A DNA stretch of 54,567 nucleotides from Candidatus Bathyarchaeota archaeon (lineage in GTDB: Archaea > Thermoproteota > Bathyarchaeia > RBG-16-48-13 > GCA-020355125). The stretch is taken from contig JAOZHB010000050.1 in the NCBI GenBank assembly GCA_026015035.1, positions 1 to 54,567 on the forward strand. Reading direction: 5' to 3'. Shown one piece after another: positions 8,739-17,681 of this stretch; position 1 is the stretch's first letter; every line of letters begins with the position of its first letter. A program made the translations under genes and the position numbers. A model generated the notes under the pieces. It was not told where the DNA came from. It did not search any database and worked only from the letters and a program-made list of their open reading frames with translations.

Positions 8739-9074
8739 ATGGAAGAACTTTTTCTCATATCGATTGTCGCTGTTTTTATAATAGGTTTGATAGGCATCAA
8801 GTCCCGTCATTATCTCATGAAACTCTCCCAACGTGCATGGGAGCAAAGAAAACAACAAACTGCTTACATCAAAGAATCAGAAAAACTAAAGCAGTCATCG
8901 GTATCAAGTACTATGGAACAACAAAATTATGAACGATTAAGAAGAGAATTGGTTGAAAACCATAATGGATGGCATCATACAGAAAAGAGGTATATGAACA
9001 ACGTCTTTAAATGGATCCTAATTGTATCTTTTTTCTGTCTCTTAGCTTGCATATCAACGTTAATTATCTTTTAA
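8739..9074 (+). CDS. Membrane protein with two terminal helices
   Basis: A 111-aa protein with a hydrophobic segment at residues 4-20, a charged coiled-coil-like middle (about 25-85) and a second hydrophobic segment at 90-111. This would leave a hairpin-like soluble domain between two membrane anchors. It starts with ATG after an AT-rich leader; no strong ribosome site. Family not recognised. Confidence 0.6.
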   Translation: MEELFLISIVAVFIIGLIGIKSRHYLMKLSQRAWEQRKQQTAYIKESEKLKQSSVSSTMEQQNYERLRRELVENHNGWHHTEKRYMNNVFKWILIVSFFCLLACISTLIIF

Positions 9075-9121
9075 GTAAGATTCACTGTAGGAATGAAAAT
9101 AATATGTATAGCTAGCTTTCC

Positions 9122-9229
9122 TTAATCTATGTTTTGCCTCTTCAAGTCGTAGATGGCTTCATACGCTGATTCTTCTACACGAAGGCCACTGGAGGCGAAT
9201 TCGTCACCAGTGGTCATATAGCTGCTCAT
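9122..9229 (-). pseudogene. Gene fragment between two motif copies
   Basis: A 35-codon frame (MSSYMTTGDEFASSGL ... LKRQNID) that looks coding by composition. It is bracketed by motif copies at about 9112 and 9276. It contains a 28-bp near-palindrome at 9186-9213 (arms CCACTGG/CCAGTGG). It could be a small protein but more likely a remnant. Confidence 0.3.
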
Positions 9230-9299
9230 GAAGAGAAGTATCGCTCATCAAAATAAAAGCACAAGGCGTATCCATAGCTAGCTACTCTTGGTAACAAGG

Positions 9300-9374
9300 T
9301 CAACCGGTAATTACGTCGCCTGTTTCATCGTAGCCCGTGATGATGTACCCGTCTGGTACTCACCACTTAAAACC
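9300..9374 (-). pseudogene. Short decayed coding fragment with internal TGA
   Basis: The minus-strand frame reads G-F-K-W-stop-V-P-D-G-Y-I-I-T-G-Y-D-E-T-G-D-V-I-T-G-stop. The internal TGA (9360-9362) follows a Trp codon and could be a TGG-to-TGA change. With the 35-codon fragment it suggests that 9075-9400 is a graveyard of gene pieces. Confidence 0.3.
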
Positions 9375-9453
9375 TATGAAATAATTATTTAACGAGATTG
9401 CGTTTAACTTGATAGCTCAGTCGGGTACCAAAAGAGGGGGGTGGGGCGTTTCG

Positions 9454-9942
9454 ATGCGGGGTAAAAGTCATTTGTTGCTGGCGATCCCCCTGTACGTTCT
9501 CAGCGTTAAATACCTCTCCCATGCTCAGGAACTCTTGTTATCTCCGTTTTTCGCCTTGTACTGTCTCACGGCCATGGTGGGCGCCCTCTTCCCCGATGTA
9601 GACTGGGCCATCGACAGAGTTATTCCGGGATTCGGTCATCGAAACCCTCTCACGCACTCGCTGCTGGGGCCCCTGCTCCTCTACATCCCGATATTCATCT
9701 ACAAGGTTTCCCATCCCCTGCTCACCAACTCGTACAACGCTTTCACCTTCGGGATTGCGACTCATCTATTCGGCGACTTAGTGAAAAGAGGCAACTTGAC
9801 ATGGGTCAAGTCGAGAAAACAAGAACACGCGTGGTACATCCTGAACGGAGCCGTATTGGTAGTCCTCTTATCCATGACCGAATTCCTCAAGGCCCTCCCT
9901 CTTGGAACGTCAATCATTAATTTCATCAACACCTTCTCTTGA
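9454..9942 (+). CDS. YdjM-like membrane metal-dependent hydrolase
   Basis: About 162 aa from the ATG at 9454, which follows a G-rich ribosome site (GGGGGGTGGGG); an upstream TTG at 9409 would add 15 residues. It matches the LexA-binding inner-membrane-associated hydrolase family (PF04307): an early H (GKSHLLLA), ALFPDVDW and HRNPLTHS supply the His/Asp ligands, and several membrane helices follow. The family is related to phospholipase C-type hydrolases but its substrate is unknown. Confidence 0.82.
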   Translation: MRGKSHLLLAIPLYVLSVKYLSHAQELLLSPFFALYCLTAMVGALFPDVDWAIDRVIPGFGHRNPLTHSLLGPLLLYIPIFIYKVSHPLLTNSYNAFTFGIATHLFGDLVKRGNLTWVKSRKQEHAWYILNGAVLVVLLSMTEFLKALPLGTSIINFINTFS

Positions 9943-10080
9943 AAACGCTGCGTTAAGCAAGCTAGAGGCTGATGAGTAATTATTGACGCTTCCATACTCT
10001 TGCTTACCCCGTTCCTTCCGACGTTATGCTGTGAGCCGTGTTGGGAGCCCCACGAGGCTTTCAAAGCCGCGTTCGACGCT

Positions 10081-10148
10081 CTACCGCTTCTGCTTCAGCC
10101 TCCTGTACAACTGCGAGCCCCCTTCGATGACGGGGTGGAGCGCGCGCT
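10081..10148 (-). pseudogene. C-terminal gene fragment starting at a TAGCGCGCGCT motif
   Basis: The minus-strand frame reads ALHPVIEGGSQLYRRLKQKR and stops. It opens directly at the palindrome 10139-10150, whose TAG is in the same frame, so it has no start codon. It looks like the tail of a real protein and lies downstream of the 195-aa gene. Confidence 0.3.
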
Positions 10149-10185
10149 AGGCTCGACGTGGGCTGCTGCCTGAAGACGACTGACG

Positions 10186-10773
10186 TTACCTTGCCAGGGT
10201 GAAGCCCACTAAACAGGTGCCGACTGCACCTTCTTCAGAGGGGACATCTAGCATTCGCTTGATCAGGATGTCCCCTTCTGTTGAGGGCGTTCCAAAGACG
10301 CTGCATTTGACGGTGGAGAGGCCTTGAAGCTGAATTGCTTCTCGAGAAGGGTATATGATCCGGAGTTTACGCCTTCCCGCGGGATCTTTCGGAAGCCGCT
10401 TCACGTAGACGACGAAGTTTTCCCAGAGGAAGAAGTTATAAGGGCTTTTTCTCAGTTCCTCCAACGCGTCTTCGTCGTCTATGAGTTCACCTACGACTTG
10501 ATCGCCGCATCTCATGCTTACGTGGGGGTGATGGGGATGCGGAAATATTGACGACTGGATAACCATGGCGACAGTGAACTCCATCTGAAGGGCGGCTCTC
10601 ACGCCCTCATTCAGGGATTTGGACATCCCGAAAACGATTTTCTCCTCTACGTTCTTTTCAAGATCAAGAACTGTCTGCTTCTCCTCCTCTGACAGAAGCC
10701 TTGCGGCGATGACACCGCAGCACCCTCGTAACGTCCTTATCACGTTTTCAAGCTGACCCTTCTTGGTTTCCAT
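10186..10773 (-). CDS. Conserved-looking hypothetical protein
   Basis: A 195-aa soluble protein with a GGGGAG ribosome site 7 nt before the ATG. It begins with a helical region carrying RGCCGV and has a His-rich stretch (FPHPHHPHVSMRCGD, about residues 77-91) that could bind metal. I do not recognise the family. Its promoter shares a perfect 12-nt core with the divergent histone gene, so the two are probably co-regulated, hinting at growth-linked or chromatin-linked expression. Confidence 0.7.
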   Translation of the reverse strand: METKKGQLENVIRTLRGCCGVIAARLLSEEEKQTVLDLEKNVEEKIVFGMSKSLNEGVRAALQMEFTVAMVIQSSIFPHPHHPHVSMRCGDQVVGELIDDEDALEELRKSPYNFFLWENFVVYVKRLPKDPAGRRKLRIIYPSREAIQLQGLSTVKCSVFGTPSTEGDILIKRMLDVPSEEGAVGTCLVGFTLAR

Positions 10774-10822
10774 CGTTCTCCCCGTCCGCGTTCTTTGACG
10801 CTACATTAGGAGGGATTACTCA

Positions 10823-10834
10823 TATAACAGTGAT
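10823..10834 (-). promoter_or_regulatory. Minus-strand promoter core for the 195-aa gene
   Basis: Reads ATCACTGTTATA on the minus strand, 50 nt before the start codon: a TATA box with upstream BRE-like bases. Identical to the core in front of the histone gene. Confidence 0.6.
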
Positions 10835-10966
10835 GTGAAGGCCTGCTAGCTCAAGCAACAAAGCTTTTGAAGCGGCGGATGCTACAAAAAACAGGTTGGT
10901 ATGCAGCTTCGTTTAAGGGCGTCGCAAGAGTCTAGTCTGCTGAGTGCCTCAAAATTTATAACGTCT

Positions 10967-10978
10967 ATCACTGTTATA
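10967..10978 (+). promoter_or_regulatory. Promoter core of the histone gene
   Basis: ATCACTGTTATA followed by ATAC, about 74 nt before the histone ATG. It is the exact inverted copy of 10823-10834, so both divergent genes have the same core. Expected transcription start is near 11003. Confidence 0.6.
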
Positions 10979-11051
10979 ATACTAGTCAGTGTACCTAGAC
11001 GAGGTAAGCAATTATAAGGGTGAAGACAACAGCTTAATAGAGGTGGTATGT

Positions 11052-11273
11052 ATGCCAAAAGGTGGAGATTTACAACTTGCTCCGATGCATCGACTAATTA
11101 AAAGAGGCGGAGCCGAAAGAGTCAGCGAAGGAGCTGCACAGGAACTTAGAAAAGTTTTAGACGAGATAGGGGTAAGGATAGCCAAAGAAGCCCTAGACTT
11201 TACGCGACACGCTCACAGAAAGACGGTTAAAGACGTCGATATTCGCATTGCCGCTACAAAGATTCTCAAATAG
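11052..11273 (+). CDS. Archaeal histone
   Basis: A 73-aa histone-fold protein: LQLAPMHRLIKRGGAERVSE (helix 1, loop 1), a long central helix, and HRKTVKDVDIRIA (loop 2, helix 3). The RKTV motif and the ERVS segment are diagnostic of DNA-wrapping archaeal histones, which polymerise on DNA. The ATG at 11052 follows a GGTGGT ribosome site; an in-frame extension to 10989 would add an unlikely 21-residue tail and overlap the leader. Basic, no C-terminal tail. Confidence 0.93.
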   Translation: MPKGGDLQLAPMHRLIKRGGAERVSEGAAQELRKVLDEIGVRIAKEALDFTRHAHRKTVKDVDIRIAATKILK

Positions 11274-11367
11274 AACGTGCCCATCCGTCACGTAGAGTCA
11301 CGATTTTTCTTTGTCCCAATTTCCTCGACTAAGAGTACACTTTTTTTAAGCGTACATAGAGTTGCGA

Positions 11368-11378
11368 AAAATACTTAT
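11368..11378 (+). promoter_or_regulatory. TATA box of the thermosome gene
   Basis: ACTTATATGAG about 45 nt before the proposed ATG (11420), preceded by A-rich BRE-like sequence (GCGAAAAAT). Predicts a short leader. Confidence 0.45.
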
Positions 11379-11419
11379 ATGAGTATGAATTTGTGTTTTT
11401 AACTCAATTACATATTTTA

Positions 11420-13084
11420 ATGGAGGAAAATGAAGTGTCTGCTATAGGTAACTTGGGGGGTCAACCCATCCTAATTCTCAGAGAAGGATCCAGCAGAAGA
11501 AAGGGAAAAGAGGCGCAGTACGCCAACATTCAAGCTGCTAAAGTCGTTGCCGAAGTGGTTAAAGCCACGTTAGGCCCTCGAGGAATGGACAAAATGCTCG
11601 TCGACAGCCTAGGAGACCTAACCATAACCAACGATGGACATGAAATCCTTAAGGAGATAGACGTAGAGCACCCCGCTGCCAAGATGATAGTGGAGGTTGC
11701 TGAGACGCAGGACGACGAGGTGGGAGATGGAACCACAACGGCCGTCATCTTAGCTGGAGACCTCCTCAAAAGGGCTCAAGAACTTCTCGACAAAAACATT
11801 CATGCAACAACCCTCGTAGCAGGATACAGAAAGGCTGCTGAAGAAGCCCTTCGGATTCTCAAGTCCGTTGCCGTCGACGTGGACCTCGATGACCGGGAGA
11901 CGCTTGGGAATATAGTTAAAACTTCAATGCGAAGTAAAGTCATCGGCCTCGCCGGAGACCACTTCGCCGACATCGCGATCGATGCAGTGAAGCAGGTGAC
12001 CGAGACGAAGGACGGGGAGATGACCGCTGACAAAGACGACATCCAAGTGATTAAGAAGACAGGAAAAAGCCTTATCGACACCCAGCTCATTCAAGGCATC
12101 GTCGTCGACAAGGAAGTCGTTCACTCGGACATGCCTAAACGCATCGAAGACGCTAAAATCGCCCTCATCGACAGCGCCTTAGAAGTCCAGAAGACGGAAA
12201 TGGACGCGGAAATACGGATAAGGGACCCCGTCCAAATGAAGGCCTTCCTCGACGAAGAATCGCGCATGCTTAAAGAGATGGTTAACAAAATATTGGAATC
12301 TGGAGCCAACGTCGTCCTCTGTCAAAGAGGCATCGACGACGTCGCCCAATACTTCCTCACGAAGGGAGGTGCGTTGGCGGTCAGACGAATAAAGTCGTCG
12401 GACATGGAAAAACTCACCAAGGCCACGGGCGCGAGGTTGATAACAAACCTTGACGACCTCACCGCAAAGGACCTCGGTGAGGCCCGATTGGTCGAAGAAC
12501 GCAAGATCGGGGACGACAAGATGGTCTTCATTGAAGAGTGCAAGAGTCCCAAGGCGGTCTCGATACTGATCCGCGCGGGATTGGAACGGCTGATCGACGA
12601 AGTTGAACGAGCACTCAACGACGCGCTATCCGTGATGGTCGACATCGTGAAACAGAATAAAATTGTCGCCGGAGGCGGCGCCATCGAAGCAGAGCTATCC
12701 AAGCGAATCCGGGACTACGCTGCCACGGTCGGCGGCAGGGAACAACTAGCCATCGAGGCCTTCGCCGACTCCTTAGAGATCATCCCGGTCACCTTGGCCG
12801 AGAACGCGGGATTGGATCCCATAGACATCTTGGTCGCGCTGCGGTCGGCCCACGAAGAAGCCGACGGATTGTGGAAGGGCGTCAACGTCTTCACGGGTAA
12901 AGTGGTTGACATGATGGACGACGCCGTGTTGGACCCCCTCGCCGTCAAGGAACAGGCCATCAAATCGGCTGTCGAAGCCTCCTCAATGATTCTGAGAATC
13001 GACGACGTCATCGCCTCGGCGAAGACTCCACCTCCACCTCCGCAAGGAGGAGGCGGCGGCTACGGTGGAATGCCCCCGTACTAG
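11420..13084 (+). CDS. ths: Thermosome subunit (group II chaperonin)
   Basis: About 554 aa from the ATG at 11420; the frame is open to 11393, but that start would lie in the leader. Signatures: the [25 protein letters not shown] block, TNDGHEIL, the ATPase loop GDGTTT near residue 93, and [11 protein letters not shown] in the second equatorial half. The C-terminus is a Gly-rich tail ending GGYGGMPPY, projecting into the cavity. It forms ATP-driven eight- or nine-membered double rings that fold proteins. No second subunit is nearby. Confidence 0.96.
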   Translation: MEENEVSAIGNLGGQPILILREGSSRRKGKEAQYANIQAAKVVAEVVKATLGPRGMDKMLVDSLGDLTITNDGHEILKEIDVEHPAAKMIVEVAETQDDEVGDGTTTAVILAGDLLKRAQELLDKNIHATTLVAGYRKAAEEALRILKSVAVDVDLDDRETLGNIVKTSMRSKVIGLAGDHFADIAIDAVKQVTETKDGEMTADKDDIQVIKKTGKSLIDTQLIQGIVVDKEVVHSDMPKRIEDAKIALIDSALEVQKTEMDAEIRIRDPVQMKAFLDEESRMLKEMVNKILESGANVVLCQRGIDDVAQYFLTKGGALAVRRIKSSDMEKLTKATGARLITNLDDLTAKDLGEARLVEERKIGDDKMVFIEECKSPKAVSILIRAGLERLIDEVERALNDALSVMVDIVKQNKIVAGGGAIEAELSKRIRDYAATVGGREQLAIEAFADSLEIIPVTLAENAGLDPIDILVALRSAHEEADGLWKGVNVFTGKVVDMMDDAVLDPLAVKEQAIKSAVEASSMILRIDDVIASAKTPPPPPQGGGGGYGGMPPY

Positions 13085-13193
13085 GGGCACACACCATCCA
13101 TCCACCCTTTTTCTTTTAATCGTTTATAGGTAAGGGTCTTCTGTTTATAGACCTCGAGATTTTCCATAGAACCGGTGAATCGAACGACAAGAA

Positions 13194-13207
13194 GATAATT
13201 ATATTTC
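13194..13207 (+). promoter_or_regulatory. TATA box for tRNA-Glu
   Basis: GATAATTATATTTCC, centred about 28 nt before the mature 5' end of the tRNA, as expected for an archaeal tRNA promoter. A GGTCT...AGACC hairpin at 13135-13153 upstream probably ends the thermosome transcript. Confidence 0.55.
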
Positions 13208-13228
13208 CTCACAAATTTAATGTTGAAG

Positions 13229-13321
13229 GCTCCGGTAGTGTAGTCCGGCTAAGCATTCGAGCCTCTCGACACCCGTGGGAGAAAGCTCGTGACCCGGGTT
13301 CGAATCCCGGCCGGAGCACCA
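13229..13321 (+). tRNA. tRNA-Glu (CTC) with 15-nt intron and encoded CCA
   Basis: The acceptor GCTCCGG pairs with CCGGAGC. The anticodon stem CGAGC (13258-13262) pairs with GCTCG (13285-13289). The 22 nt between them are a 7-nt loop, anticodon CTC at 13265-13267, plus a 15-nt intron at the canonical 37/38 position (about 13269-13283) that could form a bulge-helix-bulge for the splicing endonuclease. The T-arm is CCCGGGTTCGAATCCCGG. Discriminator A at 13318 and CCA at 13319-13321 are encoded. Confidence 0.92.
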
Positions 13322-13516
13322 TTTTACCAGTAACCAGGTAGAAGCCAACGACTCCGAGTGTGCAGATAGCATACCCCGACACAAGCAATCCTGTCAATCA
13401 CTTTATCTATACTATAGATTGATTCGTATTGTTAAGCCCCTTGTATAAGTCCCTCATAGATTTTGACACCTTGACATTAAGAAATAGTGATGGGCCATGG
13501 AGGGGATGATAGTTAA

Positions 13517-14368
13517 TTAATTCGTTTTCTTTATGACGGCGTCGTCTAGGCTCATTCTCTGGGATTTTATGGGGGCTTCGTCTGGCCACCCGATGATGAG
13601 GTGGCAGCGGGTTATGAAGGTCTCTGGGAGGCCGAAGAGTTCTCGGATCCGCTGTTGCGTCTTCTCGCCGTGGGTAAGCCAGCACGCTCCTAGTCCGAGG
13701 GCGTGGGCCATGAGGCACATGTGGTCGGCGGCGGCTGCCGCGTCATAGTAGATGTTCTGGGGGACGAACTGGTCGAATCTCAAGGTCTTGTATACGCGTA
13801 GGTCTTGGCAGATGAGGATCATGACCCCGTTTTCGATGGGTATGTCGCTTCGGACCAGCCTCCACTCCTCGGGGCTGCGGAGGACGATGAACCTTGTTGA
13901 GGCCACGTTGCATCCTTGGGGAGCCATGAGCCCTGCATGCATGATCTCCCGCAGCATCTCGTCGGGAACCGGCCTATCCGTGAACTGTCGAATGGATCGC
14001 CTCCCGTAGAGTAGCTTCCTCACCGCCTTCATCTCCGTGTTGGAGAAGGGTTCAGGCAATGCGGTCTCGAGCGTTACGGGTATGCTGGCGTTCAACTTCT
14101 CAGCGATCTCGATCATCTTTATGCACCACTGGAGGTCTTGGGTGTCGGTTGGCAGCGTCCTCTCCCTCCACACATCGAGGAGGAGCTTGGCTTGACTGCC
14201 GAAGTTCTTGGGTTTCGCCATCTTCCCCTTGAGAATCCGGTAGAGCTGGACCTCGATGGTGTGGTGGGTCCGCTCGTGGAGGACCGCCCTCAGGGAATCG
14301 ACATCCATCACCAACAAGTCGTTTCTTGCGTACCCATGTATCTTTACAGCCATCCTATCCCACTCCAC
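13517..14368 (-). CDS. Nitroreductase-family protein
   Basis: A 283-aa protein. Residues about 120-270 are a nitroreductase fold (PF00881): RRSIRQF at the FMN-binding start, MHAGLMAPQGCN, then ALGLGACWLTHG and LIIGWPDE. The first 110 residues form a helical extension. Family members use FMN and NAD(P)H to reduce nitro groups, quinones or iodotyrosine-like substrates. ATG at residue 6 (14353) is an alternative start. It is divergent from the ATC-hydrolase-like gene with about 100 bp between. Confidence 0.85.
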   Translation of the reverse strand: MEWDRMAVKIHGYARNDLLVMDVDSLRAVLHERTHHTIEVQLYRILKGKMAKPKNFGSQAKLLLDVWRERTLPTDTQDLQWCIKMIEIAEKLNASIPVTLETALPEPFSNTEMKAVRKLLYGRRSIRQFTDRPVPDEMLREIMHAGLMAPQGCNVASTRFIVLRSPEEWRLVRSDIPIENGVMILICQDLRVYKTLRFDQFVPQNIYYDAAAAADHMCLMAHALGLGACWLTHGEKTQQRIRELFGLPETFITRCHLIIGWPDEAPIKSQRMSLDDAVIKKTN

Positions 14369-14467
14369 TTCCCTTTCAATCCCTTATACTACAATCCTTC
14401 AGGTGTATGGTATCTGAACAAGGAACATATATACCCATTACATACTACCTCTTGGAGGGATCTTAGG

Positions 14468-15031
14468 ATGACTCATGGTAAGGAAGAGATGGTTCCCCTC
14501 AGAGAGGCTGAGAACGAAGTCAAGGTGGTTACCCAGAGGCTGACGCTCCTCCACCTGGCGTATGCTAGGACGCTGGTGGACGAGTTTGGATGGAAGGAGG
14601 GAAAACGCCTCGTGTTGAAGGCCATCAAGGAGTACGGGAAGCGGGTGGCAGATCGGACGAGACGCGGCTTCCAGAGCCTACCCACGTATGGGTTCTGGGA
14701 ACGACGGGAGGGGAAGCCCCAGCTCTGCGAGCTAGGGAAGCTGGTGGTGGAGTATGGGGAGGAGGATATCGGTAGCCTCTACTGCCTCATCGACCCCGCC
14801 AAGACCATGTTCACCGACCCCACGCAGAAACTCATACACACCCGGTGCCTCACCGTAGGCGACGACCGCTGTGAATTCGCTACAGTCCCTACAACGGAGA
14901 GGGATAGGGAGGCCTTCTTCGCCGATGACGAGGACTGGTCCCACGTCGACCCTCGACTGAACGAATTCTACAGCGAAAAGGAAACCACCAGCATGAGAGA
15001 CAAGAGTTCTTTACGTATAGAAGACCAGTAA
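14468..15031 (+). CDS. ATC-hydrolase-like / V4R-like domain protein
   Basis: A 187-aa protein resembling the L-2-amino-thiazoline-4-carboxylic acid hydrolase family (PF14196): an N-terminal helix (LAYARTLVDEFGWKEGKRLVLKAIKEYG) and a C-terminal half with CLTVGDDRCEF, a pattern shared with 4-vinyl-reductase-type domains. The start is ATG 14468 because GGAGGG lies 8 nt upstream; the much longer open frame from 14138 overlaps the nitroreductase gene antisense and is rejected. It could sense or hydrolyse a small ligand. Confidence 0.75.
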   Translation: MTHGKEEMVPLREAENEVKVVTQRLTLLHLAYARTLVDEFGWKEGKRLVLKAIKEYGKRVADRTRRGFQSLPTYGFWERREGKPQLCELGKLVVEYGEEDIGSLYCLIDPAKTMFTDPTQKLIHTRCLTVGDDRCEFATVPTTERDREAFFADDEDWSHVDPRLNEFYSEKETTSMRDKSSLRIEDQ

Positions 15032-15210
15032 AAATCGACTCAGGGAAGTCCTGTTCAAAGATAGCTAGCCTAAGAATCTTTCTTCTTATTAGTGCTGAGT
15101 GAAGCTAGCCAGACTCGGTTTCAGACAACGAGTCTCGTGTGCAAATCATGGATTAACTGGGTGTTATAACTAACGTAAATAGTATGATTATTTTCCATCG
15201 AATAGCCTCT

Positions 15211-15219
15211 TTTATAAAT
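15211..15219 (+). promoter_or_regulatory. TATA box upstream of zinc-ribbon gene
   Basis: TTTATAAAT, 72 nt before the ATG at 15291. Confidence 0.4.
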
Positions 15220-15290
15220 AAAGTAAATCATTTGGCGATTTTGTATCTATTATAAGGATGAAAGGGTTAAATGAGTTGATGGTGGACTAA

Positions 15291-15527
15291 ATGAGCATGA
15301 AGATTGTGGAGCACATAAAATGGGAGTCCCCGCAGATCGAATCTCTAACGGTGTCTCCAAAATGTTTCTTTTGTGAACTATTAACTGAACCCACCGTCCT
15401 TTATCGAGATGACGTTGTGGTGATTCGGGGGTGGAAATGCTCTCGTTGCGACTTCACATTGCCCCACTCCCATGATATCCATAAAGCGTTATCCCTAATA
15501 AACAAACAAGTTTATTCTTCTGCTTAA
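15291..15527 (+). CDS. Small zinc-ribbon protein
   Basis: A 78-aa protein with two Cys pairs, CFFC (about 25-28) and CSRC (about 51-54), spaced as in a zinc ribbon, followed by a His-containing helix (PHSHDIH). It resembles YgiT-type antitoxin-like or transcription-factor ribbons. The ribosome site GATGGTGG precedes the ATG. One of five tiny Cys-pair proteins in the window. Confidence 0.65.
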   Translation: MSMKIVEHIKWESPQIESLTVSPKCFFCELLTEPTVLYRDDVVVIRGWKCSRCDFTLPHSHDIHKALSLINKQVYSSA

Positions 15528-15628
15528 TTCCGCTTTTAAAGAAATCAAGCACTGAAGAGACCACCTCATTTTGTTCTTTGTTTCCCCTGAACCTCGTAGT
15601 TAGCACGTCGCTCATGTGGTATTGGGCG

Positions 15629-15647
15629 TAAATACTATAAGTATTTA
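15629..15647. promoter_or_regulatory. Operator-like 19-bp inverted repeat
   Basis: TAAATACT-ATA-AGTATTTA, a perfect inverted repeat in the promoter region of the first AbrB-PhoU gene, followed by a TATA-like ACTTATAAAT. A likely binding site for a dimeric regulator, possibly autoregulation. Confidence 0.5.
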
Positions 15648-15732
15648 TATCCGTGTTATACTTATAAATAGGTACGAGAGTGTGATAACTATATACTGCC
15701 ATCAATTAAATCCATTGCTTAGGTGATTTAAC

Positions 15733-16839
15733 TTGGAACCACGAAAAATTCAACGAGTGGGCACATCAACTTTAGCTGTATCCCTACCAAGCGATTGGGT
15801 AAAAAATACGGGATTAAAGAAAGGCGACCTCATATATTTCGAACAAGGCGAGGAAGGCTCATTAAAACTTGTTACGAATACCAGTACTAAACAGGAGAAA
15901 TCTATTGAGGCCATCGAGGTATACGCGGACCTGTGCAATAACCCAATGATGCTTTCAAGAATTTTAGTAGGAAACTACGTTCTGGGTCGTGATGTGATCA
16001 AAGTTGTGTCAAAAAACCGCTTAACAAGGGAGTATGTAGATGCCATCAGATCCACGTTACGAGGCTTGATGGGCATGGCAATCATGGAAGAAGCTCCCAA
16101 CCACGTCGTGCTTCAAAGTTCAATCGATGTCACCCAATTCCCCATTCATACTCTATTACGACGCCTTTACATCATAGCCTCCACGATGTACAACGAAGCC
16201 GTGGGTTCCTTCTTTGATTCCAACCTCATTTTGGCAAGAGATACTATTAGCCGACGAAACGAAGCCGATACCATGTTTTGGGTAATCGTTCGACTGCTAG
16301 ATGCTGCTCAAAGAGATAAAGTAACGGCCACCAAAATTAATATTCAAGACTCAATGAATGTGTTATGGTTCCGGGTTGTGGCGCATTGTTTATGGAGAAT
16401 GGCGAATTGGTCAGAAAAAATCGCAAATAAAGCAATCGCCTTAGAAGACAATCGCAAACTAATAGGCGACCTTTTACTACGCGAGGTTCGCAGAATCAGC
16501 GATGAAGCAGTCAGCATCTCCCACAAAGCTATGAACAGCTTATTCTCAAATGACATCGAACTTGCGACTAAGACAATCCAGGAATATGAAACAATCCAAA
16601 AAGATGAAGAAGCGTTACAAGAGAAGATATGCAGCCACGCGTATTTACGAGGAAAGTCCTTTTCCGTTACCAAGTTTTTTAAAGGTACAATGCCCATTGA
16701 GCCTTGTGTCATAGCTCAACTTAGTTTTATCCTTTGGTCCATTAGACGGATGGCTGAACTGGGATCAGAAATAGCGGACATAGCGATCACAAAAGCCCTA
16801 AGCAAACAAACGAAGATCTGCAACATAACTAGTGAATGA
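15733..16839 (+). CDS. AbrB-PhoU fusion regulator, copy 1
   Basis: A 368-aa protein starting at TTG with AGGTGA 6 nt upstream. Residues 1-50 are a SpoVT/AbrB swapped-hairpin DNA-binding domain (RKIQRVGTSTLAVSLPSDWV...GLKKGDLIYF). The rest is two PhoU-like three-helix bundles. This architecture is the archaeal 'phosphate uptake regulator' type. It stands just before the redox cluster, points towards it, and has a paralogue at the far end; neither is near a pst operon. I infer control of the island, with the PhoU part sensing a ligand or redox state. Confidence 0.88.
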   Translation: MEPRKIQRVGTSTLAVSLPSDWVKNTGLKKGDLIYFEQGEEGSLKLVTNTSTKQEKSIEAIEVYADLCNNPMMLSRILVGNYVLGRDVIKVVSKNRLTREYVDAIRSTLRGLMGMAIMEEAPNHVVLQSSIDVTQFPIHTLLRRLYIIASTMYNEAVGSFFDSNLILARDTISRRNEADTMFWVIVRLLDAAQRDKVTATKINIQDSMNVLWFRVVAHCLWRMANWSEKIANKAIALEDNRKLIGDLLLREVRRISDEAVSISHKAMNSLFSNDIELATKTIQEYETIQKDEEALQEKICSHAYLRGKSFSVTKFFKGTMPIEPCVIAQLSFILWSIRRMAELGSEIADIAITKALSKQTKICNITSE

Positions 16840-16850
16840 TATAATTCAAG

Positions 16851-16885
16851 TATGCTGCTGACAGCAGTATAGAGTTTTAATGGTT
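16851..16885 (+). terminator. Hairpin after the AbrB-PhoU gene
   Basis: A 21-nt near-perfect palindrome (CTGCTG/CAGCAG core) 12 bp after the stop, followed by GAGTTTTAATGGTTT. Probably ends the transcript. Between here and 17107 lie motif copies (about 16888, 16952) and AT-rich promoter-like sequence. Confidence 0.4.
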
Positions 16886-17107
16886 TCATTAGCTAACTAG
16901 ATTTGTAAGAAAGCGAAGCCGCACCTTACTTCTCGCCATTCTCATGTGTGGCTAGCGGATTTTTATTAAGGCTACGTATAAAACCACAGTAATTATAATA
17001 TTTACTTTATTAATAATTATATATACAGATATACTATAAGCACTGAATGTTTATATTGTATTTACATACTATGTATTTCTTGAATAAAAATGGAAGGAGG
17101 GAAAAAA

Positions 17108-17626
17108 ATGGGCCTTGAATTAAAGAACACTGCTTTACAGCAAAGGGTAAACTGCATGGGCAAGCAGATCTGCGTGAATACCGATCGATTCTATACACGG
17201 AATCATCTGTGGGTCAAAGTTACGCCTGAAGGAAACTTGAAGATAGGGATAACAGATTATGCTCAACAATTCCTGAAAAAGAAGGCGGCGTTAGTGGAAT
17301 TCATGAAGAACCCCACAGTACGTGACAGCATTGAGGAAGACGAAGTCTTTTGCACAGTCTATGGCGAAATGTATCCGGACCCCGAAACGTTGAAAGCCGA
17401 GTGCATGGCCTTCGATGTGATTTCTCCCATAGCGGGGAGGATACTTGAAGTCAATGAATCCGTCCTAGACAAACCCCACCTCGCAAACACGTGTTGCTAT
17501 GACGAGGGCTGGATTGCCATCATTAAACCTACGGAAGACTGGACGATATCTGACACCCTCGTCCGACCAGAACGATACGTAAAACTGTTAACGAAGGCTG
17601 GGAAGAGCCCGCTAAGGGTTCTCTAA
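17108..17626 (+). CDS. GcvH-like lipoyl carrier protein
   Basis: About 172 aa from ATG 17108, placed by the GGAGGG ribosome site at 17095-17100 (the ATG at 17090 lies before it). The core matches glycine-cleavage H protein: HLWVKV..GNLKIGITDYAQ and, after the lipoyl site, ISPIAGRILEVNE. The likely lipoylated Lys is in ETLKAECMAFD. It differs from GcvH by an insertion (about residues 68-85) and extra Cys. No GcvP or GcvT is present. GcvH-like lipoate-binding proteins also serve Hdr-like redox complexes, which fits this context better. First gene of the redox cluster. Confidence 0.82.
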   Translation: MGLELKNTALQQRVNCMGKQICVNTDRFYTRNHLWVKVTPEGNLKIGITDYAQQFLKKKAALVEFMKNPTVRDSIEEDEVFCTVYGEMYPDPETLKAECMAFDVISPIAGRILEVNESVLDKPHLANTCCYDEGWIAIIKPTEDWTISDTLVRPERYVKLLTKAGKSPLRVL

Positions 17627-17681
17627 CCCTCAAATTCAGCTAGCTAGCTTGATAAGAACAGCATCAACAAAGGGATGAAAT

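Noticed and set aside
10774..11051. Replication origin (AT-rich divergent region)
   Set aside because: No ORB-like repeats and no cdc6 gene nearby; the inverted 12-mers fit promoters better.
13209..13397. 62-aa minus-strand ORF
   Set aside because: It is the antisense translation of tRNA-Glu (typical PGFEPGSRA string).
14138..14467. N-terminal extension of the ATC-hydrolase-like gene
   Set aside because: Runs antisense through the nitroreductase gene; ATG 14468 has a good ribosome site.
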